A DNA stretch of 64,000 nucleotides from Brevibacterium aurantiacum (GTDB lineage: Bacteria > Actinomycetota > Actinomycetes > Actinomycetales > Brevibacteriaceae): the NCBI RefSeq assembly GCF_007558825.1, contig NZ_VLTK01000010.1, positions 62,001 to 126,000 on the forward strand, in the 5' to 3' direction. The notes under the pieces are model-generated. The model saw only the letters and a program-made list of their open reading frames with translations, was not told where the DNA came from and made no database searches. Both the position numbers and the translations under genes were made by a program. Shown here piece by piece: positions 16,913-25,758 of the stretch (positions are counted from its first letter, which is position 1; each line of letters starts with the position of its first letter).

Positions 16913-18133
16913 GTGAACGAAGTGACACCGCGCCCCTCAGGTACAGGACCGCTGAGGGGAATTCGAGTTCTTGAGATGGGACAGCTTATCGCCGGTCCCT
17001 TCTGCGGACAGCTGTTGGGCGACCTGGGCGCCGAGGTCATCAAGATCGAGGACCCCAAGAACGGTGATCCGATGCGCCAATGGGGACAGGCCACCATCAA
17101 GGGCTCATCACTGTGGTGGTCTGTCCTGGCCCGCAACAAGAAGTCCGTGACGCTCAACCTGCGCACCCCGGAGGGCCAGGAAGCTGCACGAGCATTGGCG
17201 AAGTCCGCCGACATCGTCGTCGAGAACTTCCGCCCGGGCTCGCTCGAGAAATGGGGCCTGAGCCATGAAGAGCTCCGGAAGTCCAACCCCGGGCTCATCA
17301 TGCTGCGCGTCTCCGGGTTCGGCCAATCAGGGCCCTATGCCAAGCAGGCCGGCTACGGGTCCATCGGTGAAGCCATGGGCGGTCTGCGCTATGTCGTTGG
17401 GGATCCATCCACTCCCCCATCACGGGTCGGGGTTTCGATCGGTGATTCACTGGCGGCTCTGTTCGGAACCATCGGCGTACTCGCTGCACTCCAGGAAAGG
17501 CACAACAGCGGCCTCGGTCAGGTTGTCGACTCTGCGATCTACGAATCCGTCTTGGCAATGATGGAGTCCATGGTGCCCGAATGGGCAGACGACGGCATCC
17601 AACGCGAACGCAGCGGTTCGACCTTGCCCAAGATCGCTCCCAGCAACGTCTACCCCACCGCAGACGGTCAGTGGCTCGTCATCGCCGCCAATCAGGACAC
17701 GGTCTTCGCACGCCTGGCCGCGGCCATGGGCAATCCCAGACTCGCCGAAGATCCCGAGTACTCCACCCATACAGCCAGGGGCGAGCGCCAAGTCGAACTC
17801 GACGAGCTGGTTGCCGAATTCTCAATGCAGTTCAAGGCCGACGACCTGGTCGAACTCCTCAACGAGCATTCCGTGCCTGTCGGGAAGATCTTCCGGGTCG
17901 AAGACATGCTCAGTGATCCGCAGTACAAGGCCCGCAGGTCCGTCCTCGAGGTCGAGAGCAAGGACTATGGAACAGTCACAATGCAGAACGCCTTCCCCCG
18001 GCTCAGCCGCACAGACACCGCCGTACGGTGGGTCGGACCCGAGCTCGGCCAGGACACCGACGAGGTGCTCACAGAGGTCGGCTACGACCACGACGCGCTC
18101 ACAGCTATGAGAGACAAGGGAGTGATCCGCTGA
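16913..18133 (+). CDS. Class III CoA transferase (CaiB/BaiF family)
   Basis: 406 residues. It opens with the CoA-binding pattern PLRGIRVLEMGQLIAGPFCGQLLGDLGAEVIKIE, followed by NLRTPEGQE and RVGVSIGDSLAALFG, whose Asp (residue 178) aligns with the catalytic Asp of formyl-CoA transferase. It starts at GTG 16913, behind AAAGGAG; the in-frame ATG at 16880 lies too far upstream. It overlaps the lyase start by one base. Members such as succinate-hydroxymethylglutarate CoA-transferase activate branched hydroxy acids, which fits the downstream HMG-CoA-lyase-like gene and the divergent 2HCT transporter. Confidence 0.92.
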   Translation: MNEVTPRPSGTGPLRGIRVLEMGQLIAGPFCGQLLGDLGAEVIKIEDPKNGDPMRQWGQATIKGSSLWWSVLARNKKSVTLNLRTPEGQEAARALAKSADIVVENFRPGSLEKWGLSHEELRKSNPGLIMLRVSGFGQSGPYAKQAGYGSIGEAMGGLRYVVGDPSTPPSRVGVSIGDSLAALFGTIGVLAALQERHNSGLGQVVDSAIYESVLAMMESMVPEWADDGIQRERSGSTLPKIAPSNVYPTADGQWLVIAANQDTVFARLAAAMGNPRLAEDPEYSTHTARGERQVELDELVAEFSMQFKADDLVELLNEHSVPVGKIFRVEDMLSDPQYKARRSVLEVESKDYGTVTMQNAFPRLSRTDTAVRWVGPELGQDTDEVLTEVGYDHDALTAMRDKGVIR

Positions 18134-19068
18134 TGTGGAATCTGCCGGAGAGTGCTCGCGTCGTCGAGGTGGGGCTCAGAGATGGTCTCCAAGCAATCGA
18201 GACACCGCTGTCCACCGATCGTAAGATCGCCATCGTGTCCGAGATGATAGCCGCCGGATTCAAGGAGATCGAGGTCGCCTCCTTCGCTCACCCGAAAGTC
18301 CTGCCGCAATTGGCCGACGCAGAGGCTGTCCTGGCCGGAATCCCCCGCCCACCTCATGTGCGCTTCCGCGCTCTCGTCCCCAATGCCAGAGGTGCGGTTC
18401 GAGCCGCACAGTGCGAAATCGACGAGCTGACCTTCGTCATTCCGGCAGAGGACGGCATGGCATCGAAGAACCAGGGCACGACGACGGACGGCCTGTTGGC
18501 CCAACTGGAGGAGATCAGAGAGGTCTCACAAGGTGCAGGTCAACGACTCATCGTCGCCGTCGCCTGCGCCTTCTTCTCCCCCTGTTATGGACCGGTGTCG
18601 AAGGCGGCACGCGACAAGGTCGTTCGGAAGGCGCTTGAGGTCGGTGCCGATGGTATCTACCTCGCCACGACAACCGGCGAGGAGACGCCGCTGGAGGTCT
18701 TCTCCGGCATCAGCGAGACCAAGCGCGATTTCCCAGGCCTGGAAGTCGGTGCGCATCTGCACAACCGCAACGGCTTCGCCCCGGCGAATGCATTGGCTGC
18801 CCTGTCTGCCGGCGCCGACTGGCTCGAATCCTCGGTGGCCGGGCTCGGCGGAGACATGTGGTTCCCCGGGGACCCGAGCGTGCTGGGCAACATGGCAACC
18901 GAGGATCTCATCCACCTGCTTGATGGAATGGGCATCTCCACCGACATAGACTTGAGCCGTGTCAGACATATATCTGAAAGTCTCATCGAAGAGACGAACT
19001 TCCCAGTCTCCTCGTTCGTCAGCCGAGGTGGCACCCGTGAGGAACTCGCCAACGCATCGTGGGGATAG
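18133..19068 (+). CDS. HMG-CoA lyase-like protein lacking the catalytic cysteine
   Basis: 311 residues of the DRE-TIM lyase family. Seen: EVGLRDGLQ (Arg16, Asp17), GFKEIEVASFAHPK, and metal ligands in AHLHNRNG (His208, His210). The signature that normally reads SVAGLGGCPY reads SVAGLGGDMWF here, so Asp241 replaces the catalytic Cys of classical HMG-CoA lyases. The lid region PGDPSVLGNMATEDLIHLLDGMG is intact. Start and upstream stop overlap (TGATG), so it is coupled to the CoA transferase. A reaction producing acetyl-CoA or pyruvate plus a keto product from the transferase's CoA ester is likely; HMG-CoA itself is less certain because of the Cys loss. Confidence 0.88.
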   Translation: MWNLPESARVVEVGLRDGLQAIETPLSTDRKIAIVSEMIAAGFKEIEVASFAHPKVLPQLADAEAVLAGIPRPPHVRFRALVPNARGAVRAAQCEIDELTFVIPAEDGMASKNQGTTTDGLLAQLEEIREVSQGAGQRLIVAVACAFFSPCYGPVSKAARDKVVRKALEVGADGIYLATTTGEETPLEVFSGISETKRDFPGLEVGAHLHNRNGFAPANALAALSAGADWLESSVAGLGGDMWFPGDPSVLGNMATEDLIHLLDGMGISTDIDLSRVRHISESLIEETNFPVSSFVSRGGTREELANASWG

Positions 19069-19074
19069 TTCCAC

Positions 19075-19776
19075 ATGCCTGTAGACAATGACGCGACGCT
19101 GCCCCAGTTCGGCGACTCACACTGGACCGAAGTCAGCTCACGCATTCTCGGCTTGGTGGTGTCCGGGGACCTGCCACCTGGATCATGGATACGTGAGAAC
19201 GACCTCGCAGGTCGCCTCGGTGTGAGCCGGACCCCCATTCGCGAGGCGTTTCGTGAATTGGTGGGCGTCGGTGTCGTCGAGGTCGTTCCGCGCCGCGGAA
19301 CGCGTGTGCGCAGCTATGACGCCGAGGAGATCGAACAGATCTACCGCTCACGTGCGGTCATCGAACCATATGTCATGTCCGAAAGCGTCGGGCGGCTGAC
19401 CGAGGATGACTTTTCCTCACTGTCCGAGCTGACCGAACAGATGAAGAGCCTTGGGTCCGATCCGACGACGCGGCACCACATCGCCTCGGTGAACAACGAA
19501 TTCCACGCCATCTTCATCCGCAGCAGTGCGGCCCAATCCCTCATTTCGACGACGTACAACCTCATGATTCCGATCGTGGTGGCGAAGCTGTTCGCGTCAT
19601 ACTCGGACAACGATGTGTCATCGAGCATGAACCATCACGATGAGCTCATCGCTGCAGCCCGGGCCGAGGACAAGGAATGGGTCGCCGCGGTGAGCAAGGC
19701 CCATATCATCAGTGGGCTCAACCGGTTCAAGGCCATGCAGATCGAACAGACGCCGGAGCACGACGACCCCCAATAG
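19075..19776 (+). CDS. GntR-family (FCD) transcriptional regulator
   Basis: 233 residues. The winged helix is at residues ~20-80 (LAGRLGVSRTPIREAFRELVGVGVVEVVPRRGTRVR), followed by a helical FCD domain with metal-ligand-like histidines (NNEFHAIF, MNHHDELIAA). It begins 6 bases after the lyase stop, so it is co-transcribed with the CoA transferase and lyase. The paired TTGCATACA sites in the divergent promoter region are its likely targets. Confidence 0.9.
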   Translation: MPVDNDATLPQFGDSHWTEVSSRILGLVVSGDLPPGSWIRENDLAGRLGVSRTPIREAFRELVGVGVVEVVPRRGTRVRSYDAEEIEQIYRSRAVIEPYVMSESVGRLTEDDFSSLSELTEQMKSLGSDPTTRHHIASVNNEFHAIFIRSSAAQSLISTTYNLMIPIVVAKLFASYSDNDVSSSMNHHDELIAAARAEDKEWVAAVSKAHIISGLNRFKAMQIEQTPEHDDPQ

Positions 19777-19804
19777 GCATCGTGCGCCGGGGTCGGGAAT
19801 ACCA

Positions 19805-19842
19805 GGCGGCCCGGCTCGGTGGCAGACCGAGCCGGGGCCGCC
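19805..19842. terminator. Bidirectional terminator after the CoA transferase-lyase-gntR operon
   Basis: GGCGGCCCGGCTCGGT (19805-19820) pairs with ACCGAGCCGGGGCCGCC (19826-19842), a 16-bp stem with one bulge and a 5-base loop. It lies between convergent genes ending at 19776 and 19868. Confidence 0.85.
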
Positions 19843-19867
19843 GAAGTCACGACCGCCGCGCGGGTCC

Positions 19868-21358
19868 CTACTGCCCGGCCGAGCGCCCGTCTTTTCGCAG
19901 CGGCGGTGCCACGACGCCGTCAGGGATCGGTGGCAGGTACGGAGTCTTCGCCATGATCTGGCCATGCTCACGTTGGGCATCGGCCAAGAGCTGAGGATTG
20001 CTTGCAATTGCCGTCGCGGTGGCCGCCATGGACTTCGCCGCGTGGATCATGCCCTTGTGCGCGGACGGCAGTTTGCCCTGTGCCACCGTCTGCCAGGCGT
20101 GGAATGGTGTGCCGAGAGCTGCCGTGGACGAGCTGATCTGGACTGTGGGAACCACCCAGCTCACATCACCGACATCAGTAGAACCGGTTCCCTGACTACG
20201 CGGCATATCTGGATGAAATGGAGCAATGTCGTCATGAATGGCCCGCTGGTCATCAGCTGCCCATCCGACGTTGCGCTTCGCCTCGGCGATGGCACGATCA
20301 TCCAGACTGACGGCGAACACGGCAGCTGCAGCCTGATCTTCGGCGTCGAAGGGCACCGGCCCCAACTGATTCAGCACTCCGTCGAGTGCTTGCTCGAGTG
20401 CCTCGTTGGGCAACACCTCGGCACAGGCACCGTCGAACTCGATCTCCAATTCAGTCTCGGTCATCAGCTCAGCACCGCGGGCGATCTTGACCACGCGTTC
20501 GTAGAGGTCCTGCATCTGCCGGGTGTCCTCGGCCCGGACGACGTAGTAGACGCTGGCGTGGGCTTGGACGACGTTGGCAGACCTGCCGCCGGCATCGGTG
20601 ATCGCGTAATGGACTCGGGCGCTGTCGGGCATGTGTTCGCGCAGGAAGTTCGTTCCGACGTTGAGCAGTTCGACGGCGTCGAGAGCGGAGCGTCCCAGGT
20701 GGGGCATGGCGCCAGCGTGCGCGGCGAGCCCAGTGTAGTGGAAGTAGACCTGTGAGTACGACAGGGTCAGGTGCTGTCTGGCGCTGGTCGTCGGGAACGG
20801 GTGCCAGGTGACGGCAGCGTCCACGTCGTCGAAGGCACCGGACTGGACCATGAAGGTCTTACCGGCGGCGGCTTCTTCGGCAGGGCAGCCGTAGTAACGC
20901 ACCTGGGCCTCGATGCCTGCGGCCTCGAAGTACTCGGCGGTGATGACCGCTGCCATGAGCGCACCCGAACCGAGCAGATGATGGTGACAGCCATGTCCAT
21001 CGCCAGACGTGTTCGCCGGGTCTGGAGTGCGCTCGGGATTGCCTGCCTCTTGGCTGATGTCGGCCAAGGCATCGTACTCGCCGAGGAAGGCGATGATCGG
21101 TCCAGAGGTGCCGCGATGGGCACTGAACGCAGTCGGGATGCCTCCGACCGCCTCGGTGATGGTGAATCCGTGTGCCCGGGCAGCAGCCTGGTGCTTGTCC
21201 TGGGCTCGGAACTCCTCCCATCGCATCTCAGGATCGTCCCAGATCGAATCCGCCATCGCGGTGAATTCCGACGCTGCGGCATCGGCTCTCTCGACGATGG
21301 CGTCCAGGTGTTCCGCTTCCAGCGGTTGACGGATAGGTGTGGTGGGGTCTGCGGACAT
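19868..21358 (-). CDS. M20-family amidohydrolase (AbgB-like)
   Basis: 496 residues. Zinc-peptidase landmarks include FLGEYDAL, DGHGCHHHLLGSGAL (metal His), GCPAEEAAAGKTFMV (catalytic Glu pair) and the dimerisation region HYTGLAAHAGAMPHLGRSALDAVEL. The closest known type is p-aminobenzoyl-glutamate hydrolase subunit B, which removes an amino acid from an amide. The start at 21358 (MSADPTT) has GAAAGG upstream. It lies 57 bases downstream of two small membrane proteins on the same strand, suggesting uptake plus hydrolysis of an N-acyl or aminoacyl compound. No AbgA partner or AbgT transporter is present. Confidence 0.9.
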   Translation of the reverse strand: MSADPTTPIRQPLEAEHLDAIVERADAAASEFTAMADSIWDDPEMRWEEFRAQDKHQAAARAHGFTITEAVGGIPTAFSAHRGTSGPIIAFLGEYDALADISQEAGNPERTPDPANTSGDGHGCHHHLLGSGALMAAVITAEYFEAAGIEAQVRYYGCPAEEAAAGKTFMVQSGAFDDVDAAVTWHPFPTTSARQHLTLSYSQVYFHYTGLAAHAGAMPHLGRSALDAVELLNVGTNFLREHMPDSARVHYAITDAGGRSANVVQAHASVYYVVRAEDTRQMQDLYERVVKIARGAELMTETELEIEFDGACAEVLPNEALEQALDGVLNQLGPVPFDAEDQAAAAVFAVSLDDRAIAEAKRNVGWAADDQRAIHDDIAPFHPDMPRSQGTGSTDVGDVSWVVPTVQISSSTAALGTPFHAWQTVAQGKLPSAHKGMIHAAKSMAATATAIASNPQLLADAQREHGQIMAKTPYLPPIPDGVVAPPLRKDGRSAGQ

Positions 21359-21415
21359 GGTTGCGCCTTTCACTGGTGGGGTGGTGTCGCTGGCTTCAGT
21401 CTGGCCCGGTCGGTG

Positions 21416-22213
21416 TCAGTCCTGCTTGGCCGCCTCACCTCGCGGACTCGCGAGCGGCTGCGCTCCCGCTTCGGCCGAGACTGTCGATTCGGTCGCCTCG
21501 GTCGCTTCGACCTTGGGTGCGGGCTTGAACATCAGCATCGCGATGACGGCAGTGAGGACCACGCCGAGGAACGGGGCAGCGTTGGCCAGGGCCGGCGCCA
21601 GCGGGGCCAACACGTAGATGACGACGATGCCGACGATAAGTGCCGTGACGATGAGCTTCGGCTGCCTGCGGTTGCCGATCACGTTCTGCATCACGAAGGC
21701 ACCGAGGACCGCGGGTACCACGTACGTGGTCACAGCACCCAGCACATCGGCGGGGATGACGGTGAGCAGCCATTGGCCGAAGACGCCGACGATGAGCATG
21801 AGCCCGATGACGTGGATGAGTGCGGCCGAGCAGATGGCCAGGGCCGCTGCGATCTGTGCCTGAGGCGTGCCCGGTTTGGCCTTGATGCTCTCCTGCGCGG
21901 TGACGGCCGCGGGAAGGAGCTTCGTGGAGATGTTGCCGATGAGGAAGGCCTGGTACATGGCGCCGGGGCCCAGGATCGGGAAGTACGAGATCGGTTCGAT
22001 GACCCAGATGACGCCCATCACCGCGGCGATCGCCACGACACAGGTGACCAGGGTGATCGGTTCGATGGAGTAGCCTCCGAACGCGAGGAGCATGATCGGG
22101 CCCGAGAGCATGGCGGCCATACCGGCGAGCATGGTGATCGGCCCCCATGTGGACGTCGTCTTGTCGAAGTCGGCCATGGGATTGGCTGTGATGGAATGAG
22201 TGATTGCAGACAT
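21416..22213 (-). CDS. Integral membrane protein of unknown function, partner of the DUF5058-like gene
   Basis: 265 residues with about 7 hydrophobic segments (for example ITMLAGMAAMLSGPIMLLAFGGY, ITLVTCVVAIAAVMGVIWVI, LIVTALIVGIVVIYVLAPLAPAL) and a polar C-terminal tail. I do not recognise a characterised family. The loop ISYFPILGPGAMYQAFLIGNIS is notably Gly/Pro-rich and may be functional. The start at 22213 follows GGGAGAA. It is 17 bases after the DUF5058-like gene, and the amidohydrolase follows. Two-subunit permease is my inference. Confidence 0.8.
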   Translation of the reverse strand: MSAITHSITANPMADFDKTTSTWGPITMLAGMAAMLSGPIMLLAFGGYSIEPITLVTCVVAIAAVMGVIWVIEPISYFPILGPGAMYQAFLIGNISTKLLPAAVTAQESIKAKPGTPQAQIAAALAICSAALIHVIGLMLIVGVFGQWLLTVIPADVLGAVTTYVVPAVLGAFVMQNVIGNRRQPKLIVTALIVGIVVIYVLAPLAPALANAAPFLGVVLTAVIAMLMFKPAPKVEATEATESTVSAEAGAQPLASPRGEAAKQD

Positions 22214-22230
22214 GGTGTTCTCCCTGGATC

Positions 22231-22959
22231 TCATGAGATGAAGTAGCCGACGGCGATGGCGACGATCATGGCCGCGCCGAGTGAGAACTCGCGCAGCATG
22301 GGCTTCTTCAGCCACTGTGCGACCAGCGTGAGCAAGAGCATCACGCCCGCCGAGGTGGCGAAGACGATCGCGGCATCTGAGCTGGCCGCGAACTCCTTCA
22401 GCCCCAGAGTGAAGAAGGCTCCCAGGAGCGCTGCGGTCGGCAGGAGTGCCCAGCGTGCCGAGCGTTTGCGTGCGGTCTTCGTGGTCGTTCCTTCGCCCAT
22501 GCCGCGTTTCATGATCGGGGTCATGATGAGGGTGACGACCATCCAGCCGCTGCCGCCGATGGCCAAGGCCAGCAGCATGGTCACCAGCATGTTGCCGTCG
22601 ACGTTGGGCTCACCGAGTCCGGTGCCCATGACGCCGAGGGCGAGGTTGGCCGCGATCGTCTCGTAGGCGGCGCTGCCGATGAGTCCCAGGCGGGTGATCG
22701 TGCTGGGGGTGCCGAAGAGCGGAAGCAGGGCGAGCGCCACCAAACAGACCGCGATCGAGGGGCCGATCGCCGAGATGCCTCCGGCGCGGAAGGCCGTGTT
22801 CACCTCGGTCCCGCTCATACCAACCTTGACCGCGGCACTCTTCGCTGCGCGCAGGTAGATCACGCTTTGGACGGCGATGATGACGAGGACGGCGATCGCA
22901 CCGATCCACAGCAGCGGATGGCTGACCGTCTGTGCCAGAGTCGACGTGGTCTTCTCCAT
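22231..22959 (-). CDS. DUF5058-like integral membrane protein
   Basis: 242 residues and about 6-7 hydrophobic segments. The pattern of a first segment followed by QSVIYLRAAKSAAVKVGMS, then AISAIGPSIAV-like and RLGLIGSAAYETIAANLALGVMG sequence, resembles DUF5058 as I remember it; this was not checked by search. It is first in a three-gene unit with a second membrane protein and an M20 amidohydrolase, and diverges from an AsnC regulator. Together the two small proteins could form a transporter. Confidence 0.75.
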   Translation of the reverse strand: MEKTTSTLAQTVSHPLLWIGAIAVLVIIAVQSVIYLRAAKSAAVKVGMSGTEVNTAFRAGGISAIGPSIAVCLVALALLPLFGTPSTITRLGLIGSAAYETIAANLALGVMGTGLGEPNVDGNMLVTMLLALAIGGSGWMVVTLIMTPIMKRGMGEGTTTKTARKRSARWALLPTAALLGAFFTLGLKEFAASSDAAIVFATSAGVMLLLTLVAQWLKKPMLREFSLGAAMIVAIAVGYFIS

Positions 22960-23067
22960 ATGTTGTGCCTTTCGCGTCGAGTCGTTTCCCGTCGTTGGGT
23001 CAAACGATCTGCCAAGTGATGCTAGTCACGTAGTGTTCTCTGGACGCCAGATCGCGATGAATCTGTG

Positions 23068-23084
23068 ACAATTGACGATATTGT
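23068..23084. promoter_or_regulatory. Candidate AsnC/Lrp site
   Basis: ACAAT-N7-ATTGT is a perfect 5-bp-arm inverted repeat, 13 bases before the ATG at 23098. Its position argues that the regulator starts at that ATG rather than at the GTG at 23065, which would put the repeat inside the gene. Confidence 0.4.
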
Positions 23085-23097
23085 GATCGATTCCTTG

Positions 23098-24093
23098 ATG
23101 TCAGACAGCGATGCCCGGCTGATTCACGCACTTCAGCTCGCTCCCAGAGCGACCTGGAGCGAGCTTTCACGGGTCCTGGCGGAGAGTCCCGTCGTCTTGT
23201 CCCGACGCTATGAGCGTCTGCGTGAGTCTGGGGTAGCCAAGGTCATCGGCCACCCTTCCGGATTCAACATCAGTCGCAATCTCGCCTTCGTCGAGATCGA
23301 TTGCGAACCTGGGTCACTTGCCGCGGTCACGGCGACCTTGGTGGAGCTTCCGATGGCGATGACCTTGGACGTCACATCATCGGGCACCTGCCTGATCGCC
23401 ACGTTGATCGCGCCAGACGATGAGTCTCTCGCAACTGTTCTGCTCGACACTCTGCCGAGCCTGCCGGGCATCCGGGAGGTGCAGACGCACATTGCCACAT
23501 CGACGCTGAAGACGGGTGACAACTGGAACCTCAGGGCCTTGGACGCCGAGGAGGCCGCCTTGCTGCCTGCCCCACGTCCTCCACGGGCTCGAGCCGCGCG
23601 AACACTTGACCCGCAGTTCCGCAGTGATCTGATGGCCAGTTTAGGCAAGGATGCGCGCAAGCCAGCTGCGGCCTTGGCACGCGAACTGGGTGTCAGCGAA
23701 CAGAAGGTCCATGATGCGATCGCTCGGCTCGTTCACACCAAGCAGTTCCTGCTGCGCACCGATGTGACCAGCGCGTGGAGCGAATGGCCGGTCCACGTCT
23801 GGTACTTCGCCGACATCCCACCGCGCCAGCTCAGCACGGTCGCAACGGCGCTGTCCGCGCATCCGGAGATCCGCTACGTCGGCACCTCAGCGGGTCCGGC
23901 CAACCTGGCCTTCGATGTGTGGCTGCGCAACTTAAGCGTCATACACGTGTTCGAGGAGAGAGTCTCATCGCTGGCCCAGGCCGGAATCAAACTGCGCCGC
24001 CAGGTCATCCTGCGCACCCCCAAACGCGTGGGACACGTCCTCAATGATGCCGGTCGGTTCACAGATCGCTACATCCCGCTCTCTGGGCTGTGA
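23098..24093 (+). CDS. Two-unit Lrp/AsnC-family transcriptional regulator
   Basis: 331 residues, about twice normal AsnC length. There are two helix-turn-helix units, DARLIHALQLAPRATWSELSRVLAESPVVLSRRYERL and FRSDLMASLGKDARKPAAALARELGVSEQKVHDAIARL, each followed by a RAM-like alpha/beta segment. Such duplicated forms are common in actinobacteria. I place the start at ATG 23098 (MSDSDARLI), matching the usual family opening; GTG 23065 would add 11 residues. It diverges from the membrane-protein/amidohydrolase unit and probably controls it in response to an amino acid. Confidence 0.85.
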   Translation: MSDSDARLIHALQLAPRATWSELSRVLAESPVVLSRRYERLRESGVAKVIGHPSGFNISRNLAFVEIDCEPGSLAAVTATLVELPMAMTLDVTSSGTCLIATLIAPDDESLATVLLDTLPSLPGIREVQTHIATSTLKTGDNWNLRALDAEEAALLPAPRPPRARAARTLDPQFRSDLMASLGKDARKPAAALARELGVSEQKVHDAIARLVHTKQFLLRTDVTSAWSEWPVHVWYFADIPPRQLSTVATALSAHPEIRYVGTSAGPANLAFDVWLRNLSVIHVFEERVSSLAQAGIKLRRQVILRTPKRVGHVLNDAGRFTDRYIPLSGL

Positions 24094-24137
24094 ACCTCAC
24101 ACGCCACCCGACCTGAGCGACACATATACTCGCAGGC

Positions 24138-24755
24138 ATGGAGCCTGAGACGAGATCGCCGTACGAGCGGGCTCTCGGTTCCCAACTGCCTGAGCTGCAT
24201 CCGGTGCTCCAACGCTACTTTGCAGCGATTCCCCCAGGCTCCGTCGGCATCGGCGAAGGCATCTTCGAACGCTTCGGCACTGAACGTTGGTGGCTGCGGC
24301 CGCTGTTCGGGTGGTTGGCACGACGTCGTGTGATTGTGCCCGGGATGCACCACAAGGTCCCGTTTCGGATCGAGAACCGAACTGTTGCTGGCTATCAGAC
24401 CGCGGCCCGCACCCTGGAACTGGAGTCGAGCACATGGACGATGGTCGACGCGGTGTCACTGTCTGAGTCGGGCCGAGTCGTCGATAAGCTTGGCCGACCA
24501 GCCCTCGTGGAGGCTGCCTTCGATGTCGCGGCGGATGACGGTGGGCTGAGCCTGAGCAGCCGTGGCGTCACGGTGCGGTTGGGGGCCATTCGTCTGCCTG
24601 TCCCGAAGGTCATTCGTCCGGTGATCGCCCTGAGTGAGCGCTTCGACGCCGAGGCGGCTCGCCAGTACGTACGACTCACCGTTCATGTCCCTGCCCTGGG
24701 TCGGGTGTATGAGTACACCGGGTCGTTCACCTATCGAATTGAGAAGGAGACGTAA
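24138..24755 (+). CDS. DUF4166 domain protein
   Basis: 205 residues. The opening SPYERALGSQLPELHPVLQRYF and GIGEGIFERFGTERWWLRPLFGWLARR match the DUF4166 pattern, a soluble beta-rich domain sometimes fused to saccharopine-dehydrogenase-like proteins; here it is alone. The function is unknown. It follows the AsnC gene by 44 bases on the same strand. Confidence 0.82.
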   Translation: MEPETRSPYERALGSQLPELHPVLQRYFAAIPPGSVGIGEGIFERFGTERWWLRPLFGWLARRRVIVPGMHHKVPFRIENRTVAGYQTAARTLELESSTWTMVDAVSLSESGRVVDKLGRPALVEAAFDVAADDGGLSLSSRGVTVRLGAIRLPVPKVIRPVIALSERFDAEAARQYVRLTVHVPALGRVYEYTGSFTYRIEKET

Positions 24756-24833
24756 AAGCGGAGGCGTCCGGGCTGTTTATCTGAGTCTTGTCGCGACCTT
24801 GTTCCTGCGAAGCCCACTGCGTAGCCTCGGGAC

Positions 24834-25727
24834 ATGGTGAAGTATCAATGGACAGCAGCGGACATGCCCTCAATGGATGGCCGCACCGTGGTCGTCACCG
24901 GGGCCACCAGCGGTCTCGGCGCCGCCACCGCGACCGCATTCTCACGCGCGGGGGCGCATGTTGTTCTGGCCGTCCGGGATGTGCAGCGCGGAAGGGATGC
25001 CGCGCGCACCATGGGCGGAAGCACCGAAGTCCGAGAACTCGATCTTGCCGATCTGTCCTCGATCAGATCATTCGCGCAGTCCTGGGGCGGTCCACTCGAC
25101 ATTCTGATCAACAATGCAGGAGTCGCCGGGCACCGAGGTGCTCAGACAAAGGACGGTTTCGACCTTCAGTTCGGCACCAACCATCTGGGCCATTTCGCAC
25201 TGACGAACCTCCTACTGCCACACATTTCCGATCGCGTGGTGACTGTGGCGTCGGGCGCGCACAAAGCAGGCGAGATCCATTTCGACGACTTGACCTTGAG
25301 CAGACGCAGATACGGATTCACCGAGGCCTATGGCCAATCCAAGCTGGCCAATCTGCTGTTCGTCCTCGAACTCCAGCGTCGCCTGCGCAGGGCCGGTACG
25401 AAGGTTCGCTCTGTAGCCGCCCATCCCGGCTACTCGGCGACGAACCTCGGGACCAAAGGTCAGCCCACAGTCCTCGTCGCCGCGGCGAATCTGGCAGGAC
25501 GGCTGTTTGCCCAAAGCAGTGAACACGGCGCCCTGCCCACACTGTTCGCCGCGACTCAGGACCTCCCTGAAGCCAGCTATGTCGGTCCGGACGGCCGCGG
25601 GGAGCTGCGCGGATCCCCCACCTTGGTGGGACGATCAACAAGGGCCAGCGATCTCACGACTGCTCGTCGCCTGTGGGAGGTCTCCGAGCAGCTCACCGGC
25701 GTCAGCTTCGAACTCGATACGGATTAG
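24834..25727 (+). CDS. SDR-family oxidoreductase (protochlorophyllide reductase/WW-oxidoreductase-like)
   Basis: 297 residues, longer than classical SDRs. Motifs: VVVTGATSGLGAATA, DLADLSSIRSFA, INNAGVAG, FGTNHLGHFALTNLLLP, VASGAHK and YGQSKLANLLF (catalytic Tyr and Lys). The NHLGHF plus YxQSKLAN combination is typical of the extended group of oxidoreductases with many lipid- or retinoid-like substrates. The substrate is unknown. It converges with the quinone reductase gene. Confidence 0.9.
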   Translation: MVKYQWTAADMPSMDGRTVVVTGATSGLGAATATAFSRAGAHVVLAVRDVQRGRDAARTMGGSTEVRELDLADLSSIRSFAQSWGGPLDILINNAGVAGHRGAQTKDGFDLQFGTNHLGHFALTNLLLPHISDRVVTVASGAHKAGEIHFDDLTLSRRRYGFTEAYGQSKLANLLFVLELQRRLRRAGTKVRSVAAHPGYSATNLGTKGQPTVLVAAANLAGRLFAQSSEHGALPTLFAATQDLPEASYVGPDGRGELRGSPTLVGRSTRASDLTTARRLWEVSEQLTGVSFELDTD

Positions 25728-25758
25728 CTCACCCGGCGGATGAGGAGAGCTGCGCCCC

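Noticed and set aside
20771..22246. 491-codon open frame on the + strand
   Set aside because: It lies opposite the M20 amidohydrolase and the 265-aa membrane protein, both of which have clear family sequence. High GC keeps the antisense frame open; its translation is Arg/Gly/Asp-rich without any motif.
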